Source: Opitutaceae bacterium UBA2377
GTDB taxonomy: Bacteria; Verrucomicrobiota; Verrucomicrobiia; Opitutales; Opitutaceae
NCBI GenBank assembly: GCA_002344205.1
Contig: DDSZ01000033.1
Span: 88,472-137,906 of the forward strand
DNA length: 49,435 nt
Reading direction: 5' to 3'
Shown here: piece by piece, positions 42,157-49,435 of the stretch
Numbering within the stretch: the first letter of the stretch is position 1
Layout: each line of letters opens with the position of its first letter
Notes under the pieces: generated by a model
Told to the model about the DNA's origin: nothing
The model's database searches: none
Seen by the model: the letters and a program-made list of their open reading frames with translations, nothing else
Position numbers and translations under genes: made by a program

Positions 42157-43083
42157 TCAAAACAGCTTGGACGGATAGTGCCCGGCCTCCACCAGCTCCG
42201 CGAGCTCAGCGACGGTGCGCGGCCGGTCCTCCCGGTAGGTGACACCGAACCAAGTGGCGGACGTGGGCAGGACCTTCACGGCGGCGGTGCCGAAGCCAAT
42301 CATCGTGGAGACGGCCGCCGGCAGGTAGAATTCGCTTTTGGCCTCCCGGCCGCGCTCGGCAAGAAAGGTGCGCAACTGCGCATCGAGCCCGGCAAACAAC
42401 GCGGGCGTGAAGCCCCAGCAGTTCATGGACACGATCTCTTCGCCGGAATATTTCTTTCCGGCACCGACCGCCGCGGGCGTGATCCCCGTCTGCTCGACAA
42501 TGGCCTGCAGCCGGCCTTCTGCATCCGTGGTGCAGACACCGCGGGAAACGGCGCCGTGTTCGGACAGGGTGTTGGCCAGACGAAAACCCACCATGGCAAA
42601 CTGGGCCGCGACGGTGCGCGGTGTGCGGTGCCCCGACATGGGATCGAATCCGCGCGGAGCGGCCGCCGGACTGGTCAGAAAATAGCCGAGCTGGCGGAAG
42701 GAGTCAGCCCCGTAGAAATCGTCGGCATTGATGACGGCGAAAGGCTCGCGCACTGCCTCCCGGGCACACCAGACCGCGTGGCCGGTGCCCCAGGGTTTTT
42801 CCCGGTCGGGCGGCGGCGTGAAGCCGGCCGGCAGCGCGTCCAACGACTGGAACACATAGTCCACCTGGATGCGGCCGGCGTATTTGGCGCCGATCTGCGT
42901 GCGGAAGACCTCCTCGAAATCGCGCCGGATGATGAAAACCACCCGGCCGAACCCGGCGCGCAGGGCGTCGAACACCGCGTAGTCGAGGACGGTTTCACCG
43001 GAGGGGCCGACGGGATCGAGCTGCTTCAGCCCGCCGTAGCGGGACCCCATGCCGGCGGCGAGGACGAGGAGGGTGGGGGACAT
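42157..43083 (-). CDS. Sugar-1-phosphate nucleotidyltransferase family protein
   Basis: 308 residues from the ATG at 43083; the frame is open 27 codons upstream but the family N-terminus begins at SPTLLVLAAGMGSRYGGLKQ, the nucleotide-binding loop. WGTGHAVWCAREAV and FAVINADDFYGADSF (metal-binding Asp) follow. These enzymes join a sugar 1-phosphate to a nucleoside triphosphate. First gene of the leftward operon; its likely substrate is the product of the NahK-like kinase. It diverges from the sigma-factor gene with an 82-bp gap. Confidence 0.88.
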   Translation of the reverse strand: MSPTLLVLAAGMGSRYGGLKQLDPVGPSGETVLDYAVFDALRAGFGRVVFIIRRDFEEVFRTQIGAKYAGRIQVDYVFQSLDALPAGFTPPPDREKPWGTGHAVWCAREAVREPFAVINADDFYGADSFRQLGYFLTSPAAAPRGFDPMSGHRTPRTVAAQFAMVGFRLANTLSEHGAVSRGVCTTDAEGRLQAIVEQTGITPAAVGAGKKYSGEEIVSMNCWGFTPALFAGLDAQLRTFLAERGREAKSEFYLPAAVSTMIGFGTAAVKVLPTSATWFGVTYREDRPRTVAELAELVEAGHYPSKLF

Positions 43084-43165
43084 CGGCCGACAACAGAGAA
43101 CGATTTTCGCCGGGCGGCAACCCAAGCTTGCCTGCCCGGAGCCATGGCGATGGACTTTCACCAAG

Positions 43166-43705
43166 TTGGCAGAAGACCCCGCACTCTCCCCATCATCCCG
43201 CTGGCTGACGGATGAAGTTCTGCCGCACGAAGGTGCGCTGCGCGCCTATTTGCGGGGCCAGTTTCCCACCCTGCGGGATATTGATGACATTGTGCAGGAG
43301 AGCTATCTGCGGCTGTTGGAAACCAAACGGCACCATGAGATTGTCTCGCCCCGCGCCTATCTTTTTACCACGGCACGGAATGCGGCTCTCGCCCAACTGC
43401 GCCGCCCGCGAATTTTTTCCGATGAGCCGGTAACTGAATTGACCGGCCCGGGCATCGTGGAGAAGGGGCCGGACACCGCCGAGACCCTCAACCTGAAACT
43501 CGAAATCGCACTGCTCATGGAAGCCATCGACACCCTGCCGGCCCGCTGCCGCGAGATCTTCATCCTGCGCAAGCTGGAGGGACTCCCGCAGAAGCAGATC
43601 GCGGCCCGGCTCGGGCTCTCCGAGCAAACCGTGCAGGTGCAGCTTGGGCGTGGCATTGCCAAGTGCGCCGCCTATTTCCGCGAGCGCGGCATTGTGCGCT
43701 GCTGA
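43166..43705 (+). CDS. ECF RNA polymerase sigma factor (FecI-like)
   Basis: 179 residues if it begins at the TTG at 43166. Region 2 is ALRAYLRGQFPTLRDIDDIVQESYLRLL and region 4 is LPARCREIFILRKLEGLPQKQIAARLGLSEQTV. No in-frame ATG exists except at 43049, which would add 39 residues unlike the family and overlap the divergent gene. An ATG with a good Shine-Dalgarno at 43144 is out of frame. It is followed 13 bp later by a FecR-like gene, so it is probably held by that anti-sigma factor and released by an envelope signal. The start is uncertain. Confidence 0.85.
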   Translation: MAEDPALSPSSRWLTDEVLPHEGALRAYLRGQFPTLRDIDDIVQESYLRLLETKRHHEIVSPRAYLFTTARNAALAQLRRPRIFSDEPVTELTGPGIVEKGPDTAETLNLKLEIALLMEAIDTLPARCREIFILRKLEGLPQKQIAARLGLSEQTVQVQLGRGIAKCAAYFRERGIVRC

Positions 43706-43718
43706 AACCAGTGCCAGC

Positions 43719-44792
43719 ATGAAACCGACGTCTTCCGATTCCGTCTTCGACACCGCCGCCAACTGGCTGGCGCGCAACGATGCCGGCCTGAATCCTGCCG
43801 AGCAGGCAGAGCTGCGGGCGTGGCTGGAGGCGGACCCGGCGCATGCCGCCGCGTGGGCGGAAGTGCAGACACCGTGGGATCGGCTTGACCGGGTGCGGTC
43901 AGCCGGGTTGGCGGAGGCCATGATTGATGGGTTGGCGGCCAGGCAACGCCGGCGCCGCCGGTTCAGGCGGCAGTGGGGTTGGGGGTTGGCGGCTGCGGCC
44001 GTGGTGACCATCGGACTGGCGGTCATGCATTTTTCCGGCCCCATTGAGGCTCCCCAACTGGCCGCGAGCGAAACCGACCGACCGGCCGCACCGCCCGGTG
44101 AATTTGTGCTGCGTGATCCTGTGCCGCCGCCGGCGGGACCGGCGGCGATTGTGATCCACCGCCCGGCGCAGCGGTTGTTGGCCGATGGCTCCGTGGTGGA
44201 GTATGATGACCAAACCCTGATCGAAGTGGCATATTCGGAGGGGCGGCGCGAAATTCGGCTTACCCAAGGCGTGGCGCATTTCACGGTCCAGCCGGATGCC
44301 ACCCGGCCCTTTGTCGTGCACGTGGGGCCGGTGGAAGTCCGGGCCGTGGGCACGGCTTTTGTGGTGGACCGTGCCGATCATGCCGCGGAGGTGTTGGTGA
44401 CGGAGGGCCGGGTGGAGGTGATTCACCAAGCCGCTAGCGCGACGCCCCGGCCGCTGCCGATTCCGGTGCGGGGGCGGGTCGTGATGCCTTACGCTGCCGT
44501 TGAGGATGTGCCGCCGGTGGAAATCCTCAGCGAGGAAACCATGGCGCAACGGTTGCAATGGCGGGCGCCCCGGCTGCAACTGCGGGCGGCCCCGCTGGGC
44601 GAGATTGTCGCGGTATTGGGCGAGTTGAACGATCAGCGATTTATCATCGAGGATCAGACGCTGGCCGCGCTTACGCTCAGCGGCCGGTTTCGGGCGGACA
44701 ACATCGAGGGTTTTGTCCGCATGTTGGAAAGCAATTATGGGGTGACGGCTGAAAGGACCGCAACCGATGTCGTATTATTGCGCCGTCCCTAA
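43719..44792 (+). CDS. FecR-like anti-sigma factor
   Basis: 357 residues from the ATG at 43719. An N-terminal cytoplasmic DUF4880-type helix bundle (about 8-50, ANWLARNDAGLNPAEQAELRAWLEADPAHAAAWAEV) is followed by an Arg-rich stretch, one membrane helix (about 86-106), the FecR beta domain (about 150-245, including VEVRAVGTAFVVDRADHAAEVLVTEG-type residues) and a C-terminal STN-like domain (about 285-357, LPLGEIVAVLGELNDQRFIIED). It should hold the ECF sigma factor at the membrane. It overlaps the next gene by 26 bp. Confidence 0.9.
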   Translation: MKPTSSDSVFDTAANWLARNDAGLNPAEQAELRAWLEADPAHAAAWAEVQTPWDRLDRVRSAGLAEAMIDGLAARQRRRRRFRRQWGWGLAAAAVVTIGLAVMHFSGPIEAPQLAASETDRPAAPPGEFVLRDPVPPPAGPAAIVIHRPAQRLLADGSVVEYDDQTLIEVAYSEGRREIRLTQGVAHFTVQPDATRPFVVHVGPVEVRAVGTAFVVDRADHAAEVLVTEGRVEVIHQAASATPRPLPIPVRGRVVMPYAAVEDVPPVEILSEETMAQRLQWRAPRLQLRAAPLGEIVAVLGELNDQRFIIEDQTLAALTLSGRFRADNIEGFVRMLESNYGVTAERTATDVVLLRRP

Positions 44793-46824
44793 GCCCGCGC
44801 GATCGGTGGCTTTTCGTCTGGCGTGCCTGTTTGGCCTGGTCTTGGCCGCGGAGCCGGCGAGCCGCGCAGCGGGCTTGGATTTCGCCCGGCCGGCAGGGAC
44901 GCTGAGTATCGGAGATTTTGACCTGCCCGGCGGTTCGGCAGAGCGCACACTGGACCGCTTTGCCCAGCAGAGCGGCATTCAGCTGATCTATCCGACGGAA
45001 GAGGTTAGGCATGTGCGGACCAACCCGGTGCAAGGCCGGTTTACTCCCCGGGAGGCGCTGGAGCGGTTGCTGGCCGGCACACCGTTGGTGGCCCAGTTTG
45101 ATGGTTTCAACGGCTTGGCCGCAATTGCCCTGGCCCGCGGCAGCGGCAGCAATGAGATCGTCGCCCTGCCGCCCTATGTCGTGGATGCCCGGCCCCTGTC
45201 CTGGCACTATGCGCAGGTGGGCAAGTTTGAAGTCCTTTCGGCTGGCACGGAGGAGGCCACCAAGCGGGCCATCGAGCAAATCCACCGGCTGCACGAAGCG
45301 CTGGCGTTGTTGCTGCCGGAGGAGCTGCAGGGCGCCCCGGCGGTGCCTGAACTGTATGTGCTGCACTCTGACCGCAGCCAGGTGGTGGTTTCGGAGGAAC
45401 TCATGGCCGAGTTCCGGCGCTTGGAGGGGCTGGGGATGGGGCGGGATGGCGCTTCGTCCACCGGTTGGTTGAAGCACAACCACGGTTTCTGGGACTACGA
45501 TGGCTACGTTGTTTACCTCAAAATCGACGAGGAGGGATTTTTCTCCGGCAAGTTGGGCTTATCCCCGGATTATGTGCGCCATGTGTTGGAGCGACGCATG
45601 GTCGGAATGCCGCCTTGGCTGGTCGAAGGGATGTTGGAACTTTATCGGTCGGCGGAGTTGGATCCCTATGGCGTGAGGGTCACGGCTTTCAGTGCCAATC
45701 CCCAGGCGCTCCGGCGGCCGGGCGGGGTGGTCCGGCTGGAGTCAACGCAGGGATTGATCTCGGCGCTGGGCGGAGAAGGCAGCGGGCGGCGGTTTAACGT
45801 CGAGCTCTTGCCACTGGCAGAGGTTTTTGAAGCAGATCCGCCGCCGCCCGGCGATCCACGCCGGGCGCGGTGGCAGGCTCAGTCCGCGCTGTTTCTGCGC
45901 TGGGCGCTGGATGGCGGCTCCCGGTCTTCGCGTTGGCCGTTGCTGTGGGAGCTCGTGCAGCAAGCCGGTGAGAGGCCGGTCACCGAGGCCGGTTTCCGCA
46001 AGATTTTCCGGCTCGGCTACGCCCAAACGGAAACCGAAATGCGCCGTTATCTGGTCCGGAGCCAGCGGCAGGCGGTGGAAGTGCGGCCGGCGCGGTTTGA
46101 GTTGCTTCCGCGTTATGAGCTGCGCCGGGCCGGAGATCTGGAGGTGGGTTGGGTCAAGGGGGATCTGGACCGCCTCAAGATGCGCTATGTGCGGCAGCAC
46201 TTTCCCACGCTGACCGCGCATTACATGGCCCAGACCCGCGATGCCTTGGAGCAGGCCCGGTTGCAGGCGCCGGATGATGCCCGGGTGCTGGGGTTGCTCG
46301 GCCTGTTTGCGTGTGATGCCGGGGACGATGATGAGGCCGCGCCGTTGCTGGCTGCGGCGGTGGCGGGCGGTCTGGCACGGCCGCGGGTTTATTGGGAGCT
46401 GGCCCGTATCCGGATTCAAGAACTCAAGTTCCGGCCTGATGCAGGTCCGGCGGAAACGGCGAAACTGGCGGAAATTGTCGGATTGCTCGATTCCGTGCGG
46501 GCCCTCGCTCCCGCCCAGCCGATGGGCTATGAGTTGCTTGCGGAGGTCTGGCAGTGGCATGCCATCACTCTGAGCCGCAGCCAGCTGGCCGTGCTGCAGG
46601 AAGGTTTACGCTACTTTCCGCGTCGGCTTAGTTTGATCGCTGCGGTGGCCCGGCTCCATGCGCGGCACGGTTATCAGGCCGAGGCACAGGCGATCTTGGC
46701 CCACGCGTTGCGGATGGCTACCGACGAGGCCAGTCGCGAGCAACTGTTGAGCCTGCGCGATGAAATCCACCTTTACGCCGGACGGATGGATCGCGCGCGG
46801 CTGGCTTACGGCGCGGCACCGTAG
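44767..46824 (+). CDS. STN-domain protein with degenerate peptidase-MA-like and TPR-like regions
   Basis: 685 residues with a signal sequence (about 12-35). An STN domain (about 44-123, DLPGGSAERTLDRFAQQSGIQLIY) and a receptor-like linker ALPPYVVDA are as in the N-terminus of a TonB-dependent receptor. No plug or barrel follows. Instead the next 250 residues resemble a gluzincin peptidase (WLVEGMLELY at 284-293), but the zinc motif is broken: HVLER at 272-276 stands where HExxH is expected. The last 200 residues are TPR-like helices. It lies third in the sigma/anti-sigma operon, where a receptor is usual. Leu codons are often TTG, unlike the GH112 region. Role unknown; it may receive or relay an envelope signal. 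Confidence 0.75.
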   Translation: MSYYCAVPKPARSVAFRLACLFGLVLAAEPASRAAGLDFARPAGTLSIGDFDLPGGSAERTLDRFAQQSGIQLIYPTEEVRHVRTNPVQGRFTPREALERLLAGTPLVAQFDGFNGLAAIALARGSGSNEIVALPPYVVDARPLSWHYAQVGKFEVLSAGTEEATKRAIEQIHRLHEALALLLPEELQGAPAVPELYVLHSDRSQVVVSEELMAEFRRLEGLGMGRDGASSTGWLKHNHGFWDYDGYVVYLKIDEEGFFSGKLGLSPDYVRHVLERRMVGMPPWLVEGMLELYRSAELDPYGVRVTAFSANPQALRRPGGVVRLESTQGLISALGGEGSGRRFNVELLPLAEVFEADPPPPGDPRRARWQAQSALFLRWALDGGSRSSRWPLLWELVQQAGERPVTEAGFRKIFRLGYAQTETEMRRYLVRSQRQAVEVRPARFELLPRYELRRAGDLEVGWVKGDLDRLKMRYVRQHFPTLTAHYMAQTRDALEQARLQAPDDARVLGLLGLFACDAGDDDEAAPLLAAAVAGGLARPRVYWELARIRIQELKFRPDAGPAETAKLAEIVGLLDSVRALAPAQPMGYELLAEVWQWHAITLSRSQLAVLQEGLRYFPRRLSLIAAVARLHARHGYQAEAQAILAHALRMATDEASREQLLSLRDEIHLYAGRMDRARLAYGAAP

Positions 46825-46848
46825 ATCGGGGCGCCCAGTTGCAGCCAT

Positions 46849-46864
46849 CCGGCCCTCCGGCCGG
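46849..46864. terminator. GC hairpin between convergent stop codons
   Basis: CCGGCC-CTCC-GGCCGG forms a 6-bp stem with a 4-nt loop inside the 45-bp gap between the STN-protein gene and the tonB gene. No T-run follows on either strand, so it may only weakly terminate. Confidence 0.4.
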
Positions 46865-46869
46865 TTGGA

Positions 46870-47739
46870 TCAGCGCGGCAGAAAATCCCGCATCCGCGCT
46901 GGGACGCCTGAGTCGCCGGGCGAAGCCAAGGGCGCATCTTTTTCATTCTGCCACCACAGATTGTTCTCCGGTTTTTTGGCGGTGGAGAAGTCGACGGTGA
47001 CGGTGGTGCGCACATAGGCGGACCGATTGGCCAGTTCCGGGGGATGGAAGCGAATCGCGGCCGCCGACAGCAGGGCGGGCCCGGCCAATTCCGCGGTTTT
47101 GGGCAGCTCCTCCAGCTCGGGATTGATGACCGAGCCGTCGGGCGCGACCAAGCAGCGCACCGTGATCACATCATCGAACTCCCGATCCCGCAGGGAGCGG
47201 GGCAGGACGGGCGGCACATGGCGGATGGTGCTCAGCTGGCCCATGGTCGCCTGCGTCAGCGCCACGCCCGGCTTGAGCATGCCGGAGTGGTCTTGGCGCA
47301 GTTTCCGCTTCAGTTGCGCTTCATCGATGATTTCCGTGTCCGGCGGCAGGTGCTGGAATACCTTGCGGCCGATCATCGCGTTGAACTGCTGGTCCAGCGG
47401 TGCGCGAAATTGGAAGGGCAGGACGACCTTTCGGGCAATGGGCTCGCCGTCGCGGCGGGCGGGCTCGAAACGCCATTGTTCCAGAACTGCGAGGGCGGCG
47501 TGGCCGAATGCGGGATGATCCGCCGACTCCACCCGGGCCTGATCCACCTGTCCTTCCGCGGTGATCGTCATTTCGATCACGGCTTGGCCGCTTTGGCCGG
47601 TGTCTTCGAGTTCTTGAGGATAGGCGGGGGCGGGAGTTTCCACCGGTCGCGGCGGGGTCACCTTCGCCGTGGCGACGAGGGTGGTGCCGGCCAGGGCGAG
47701 GATCATTGCCTTAAATTGATGCGAGATTTTCATGGTCAT
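46870..47739 (-). CDS. TonB-family protein with two TonB_C domains
   Basis: 289 residues. A signal-like N-terminus (about 8-26, FKAMILALAGTTLVATAKV) leads into a short Pro stretch and a first TonB_C domain (about 30-112, YPQELEDTGQSGQAVIEMTITAEGQ). A second TonB_C domain follows at about 172-252 (LPRSLRDREFDDVITVRCLVAPDG). The long periplasm-spanning Pro/Lys region of a true TonB is absent, and the Lys-Val junction after the hydrophobic stretch may be cleaved. It could be a periplasmic accessory rather than the energy transducer itself. It lies downstream of the receptor gene on the same strand, after a terminator. Confidence 0.82.
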   Translation of the reverse strand: MTMKISHQFKAMILALAGTTLVATAKVTPPRPVETPAPAYPQELEDTGQSGQAVIEMTITAEGQVDQARVESADHPAFGHAALAVLEQWRFEPARRDGEPIARKVVLPFQFRAPLDQQFNAMIGRKVFQHLPPDTEIIDEAQLKRKLRQDHSGMLKPGVALTQATMGQLSTIRHVPPVLPRSLRDREFDDVITVRCLVAPDGSVINPELEELPKTAELAGPALLSAAAIRFHPPELANRSAYVRTTVTVDFSTAKKPENNLWWQNEKDAPLASPGDSGVPARMRDFLPR

Positions 47740-48124
47740 GCAGGATTACCGGCAGGAAACCGGAATGGATGGGGTTGGGTGTGGGATATAAGCTTGCAAG
47801 CAACACGGGGTTCGAAACGCATGGTGCCTCAGGTTTGAAACCTCTGAGGCGCGGATTTCCATTGGGTGAGCCGGCCAGGTTTGTCTAAACCCGCAGGCAT
47901 GGACAGACATCTTGGAGGGAAGTGACATGGGAAAATCCTGTGGTTCCAACCCATGCGATGCGCGAAGCGGCTGAATTCGTTACACCACCGGCTACCCAAA
48001 TTTGGGTAGTTTGAGCGGCTCGCTGCGGCTTGTCTCCATCACCCTCATAATCCGGACATTGGCCCGGCGCTGCGGTGCCAACGCCTGAAAGGCGCGGGTG
48101 GTGGGAGGGGGTGAGACGCGGGCA
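47740..48124. other. Long intergenic region upstream of tonB
   Basis: About 460 bp separate the tonB start from the receptor stop. No convincing gene. It holds a perfect 18-bp palindrome (47992-48009), a GCCTCAG/CTGAGGC hairpin (about 47825-47850), the palindrome GCTTGCAAGC near 47795, and on the plus strand a 15-codon frame (47927-47974, MGKSCGSNPCDARSG) with GGAGGG 7 nt upstream. The tonB promoter must lie here. Confidence 0.5.
47992..48009. promoter_or_regulatory. Perfect 18-bp palindrome, candidate operator
   Basis: CTACCCAAATTTGGGTAG is fully symmetrical, AT-centred and stands alone in a GC-rich region 253 bp upstream of the tonB start codon. The length and symmetry fit a dimeric regulator site rather than a transcription terminator, because no T-run follows. 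Confidence 0.5.
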
Positions 48125-48160
48125 CAAAAAAGCGGAGGTGGGGGATGCCCACCTCCGCTG
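48125..48160 (-). terminator. Rho-independent terminator of the TonB-dependent receptor gene
   Basis: On the minus strand a perfect 12-bp stem (AGCGGAGGTGGG/CCCACCTCCGCT, at 48159-48148 and 48142-48131) with a 5-nt loop is followed directly by TTTTTT. It begins 40 bp after the receptor stop codon. Confidence 0.92.
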
Positions 48161-48199
48161 CAATTTTGTCGGACTAGGCGACAGTCTTCAGGCGATGGC

Positions 48200-49435
48200 T
48201 TAGAAGCTTACGCGGGTCGTGAGCGCGATCTCACGGCCGGCGTTGTAGTTCCAGCCGCCCTCGCTGTAGAACTTGTCGGTCAAGTTCGTGACATTGAGGT
48301 TGAAGGCCGTGCGGATGCCCCAGATCTCGGTGTTGTAGCCGAGGAGGAGGTCAAACACGGTGTAGTCGCCCGCGGTGGCGCCACCGTAACGGGGATCCCA
48401 GTCCCGCGACTGGGAGATGATGATTTCCGAGCGGTGGCGGAGACCGCCGCCCACGGAGAAACCGGCCAGCGGACCATCCGAGAACGTATATTTGTTCCAG
48501 AGGTTGACCGAGGTCTTCGGGGCGTTGGCGAGACGGAGGTCGAAGATCGACGAGCGATCCACGCTCTCCGGCGCGACCGCCGGGTTGGAAACCACTTTGG
48601 CCGTCCACATGTTGGCATAGGAGAACACGGCCTGGTAGTTGCGGTTCGGCGACCAGATGACCTCGAGTTCGAGGCCTTCGGTGCGCTGCAGCGCGTCCGC
48701 CGAAAACCAGCGGACTTGAGCGGTGGTGGGGGTGCCGCTGGCGTCGTAGTTCAGCGGTTCGTCACGCTGGGCCTGGACGTCGTCCACGCGCAGGTTGGTG
48801 CGCTCAGCGCGGAAGAGGGCGACCGTGGCGACAAGTTTGTTGTCCCACAGCGTGGTCTTCACGCCGATTTCCTCGTTCACGCCTTCCTCGTTGGAGAGGA
48901 AGCTGTCCGAGCCTTGGGCGCGGATGCGGGCCATTTCGGTGTCGGGGTTGCGGCCGAGATCAATGGCACGCTGGCGCACCGTGGTCTCGTTGTAGATGGC
49001 CTTGAAGCCACCGTTCGGGAGGTAGGAAGTGCTGCGACCGGCGTAGATGTTGATGTCGGGCGTGATCGCGAAGGTCGCGCCATACTGCATCGAGTCACCC
49101 TCAAGCACACCGAGCAGGCCGCGGTTGTAGGACTCGCTGACGTCATACTTCGGCAAGTTCGCCGCCAAGCCGCCCGGCAGAGACTCGAAGTATTCCAACT
49201 GGTTGCCGCTGTCGGCGCCCGGCACGGTGTCATACCACGGCGGGTTGGAACGCAGCTGCTGCTGGCGGTTGTAGGTCTTCTCCTCGCGGTAACCGGCCAT
49301 CACGTTGAGGCGGTCGTTGAAGAACGCGCCCTGATAGCTGAGGTAAACCTCGGAGTTCCGGGGACGGTAGCGGTCGATCACGGGGCGCTCGCGCTCGGTG
49401 ATACGGGCCAGGTCGGGGAACACATGGAGGGTGGG
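48200..49435 (-). CDS. TonB-dependent receptor, C-terminal part (runs off the right edge)
   Basis: 412 codons are visible and the 5' part is outside the window. The sequence is an outer-membrane beta-barrel: alternating strands such as VYLSYQGAFFNDRLNVMAGYREEKTY, FAITPDINIYAGRSTSYLP, EIGVKTTLWDNKLVATVALFRAERTNL and VFDLLLGYNTEIWGIRTAFNLNVTNLTDKFY, ending GREIALTTRVSF with the terminal Phe used for barrel insertion. It imports a large or scarce ligand, perhaps a glycan or iron complex, in a TonB-dependent way. The substrate cannot be read from this part. A strong terminator follows. Confidence 0.92.
   Translation of the reverse strand, partial: PTLHVFPDLARITERERPVIDRYRPRNSEVYLSYQGAFFNDRLNVMAGYREEKTYNRQQQLRSNPPWYDTVPGADSGNQLEYFESLPGGLAANLPKYDVSESYNRGLLGVLEGDSMQYGATFAITPDINIYAGRSTSYLPNGGFKAIYNETTVRQRAIDLGRNPDTEMARIRAQGSDSFLSNEEGVNEEIGVKTTLWDNKLVATVALFRAERTNLRVDDVQAQRDEPLNYDASGTPTTAQVRWFSADALQRTEGLELEVIWSPNRNYQAVFSYANMWTAKVVSNPAVAPESVDRSSIFDLRLANAPKTSVNLWNKYTFSDGPLAGFSVGGGLRHRSEIIISQSRDWDPRYGGATAGDYTVFDLLLGYNTEIWGIRTAFNLNVTNLTDKFYSEGGWNYNAGREIALTTRVSF

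Noticed and set aside
46821..46845. GTAG at the stop of the STN-protein gene followed by GGGGCGCCCC-like sequence as a further REP
   Set aside because: The arm-TCC-arm structure is missing, so it does not fit the family.
47927..47974. 15-codon frame MGKSCGSNPCDARSG with a strong Shine-Dalgarno
   Set aside because: Too short to judge and there is no downstream gene on that strand for it to lead; recorded only as part of the intergenic region.

Overview
The window looks like a chromosomal segment from a high-GC member of the Verrucomicrobiota, most likely the Opitutales/Opitutaceae. The evidence is the gene mix: many Gfo/Idh/MocA oxidoreductases, a FecI/FecR-like sigma/anti-sigma pair, TonB and a TonB-dependent receptor, LacI, IclR and DeoR sugar regulators, PL26 and GH112 enzymes, and abundant small dispersed inverted repeats. 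No phage genes, integrase, transposase, CRISPR array or rRNA is visible. The taxonomic call is inference; only a marker gene or database search would settle it.

Layout. (1) 1-12 kb is a pectin (rhamnogalacturonan-I) locus: the tail of a membrane protein, a DUF6250-type secreted protein, a tandem CE12 acetylesterase, a LacI regulator, L-rhamnose mutarotase, a Tat-exported PL26-type exolyase, a TPR protein, a solute-binding protein and a GH112 phosphorylase that the context points to as Gal-beta-1,4-L-Rha phosphorylase. (2) 12.2-15.9 kb holds a hybrid histidine kinase starting 14 nt behind a CAU-anticodon tRNA, then a PhoD phosphatase. (3) 15.9-26.7 kb is an IclR-centred divergon of eleven genes: eight tightly packed genes leftward (amidohydrolase, three SDRs, DSD1-type PLP enzyme, two Gfo/Idh/MocA, HpcH/HpaI aldolase) and IclR, a class III aminotransferase and an M81 (MlrC-like) metallopeptidase rightward. 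I do not recognise the whole as a described pathway. (4) 26.9-33.1 kb carries two divergent Gfo/Idh/MocA genes, a PhyH dioxygenase, a peroxiredoxin, a kinase-like protein and a CNNM/CorC protein. (5) 33.2-37.5 kb is a DeoR-led operon with a class I aldolase, an oxidoreductase, a lyxose-isomerase-like cupin and a PfkB kinase, which reads as an isomerase-kinase-aldolase sugar route. (6) 37.6-43.1 kb is a leftward operon with a nucleotidyltransferase, GH116 glycosidase, NahK-like N-acetylhexosamine kinase and PIG-L deacetylase. (7) 43.2-49.4 kb has an ECF sigma factor, a FecR-like anti-sigma factor, an STN-domain protein that carries a degenerate peptidase and TPR-like region where a receptor would be expected, a double TonB_C protein, and the C-terminal half of a TonB-dependent receptor that runs off the end.

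The main non-coding find is a family of GTAG-headed REP palindromes (five units at three sites, two of them paired as REPINs) with diverged stems but a constant GTAG foot and TCC loop. Two other inverted-repeat elements are present, one of them with a second inverted repeat nested inside it. A perfect 18-bp palindrome lies upstream of tonB.
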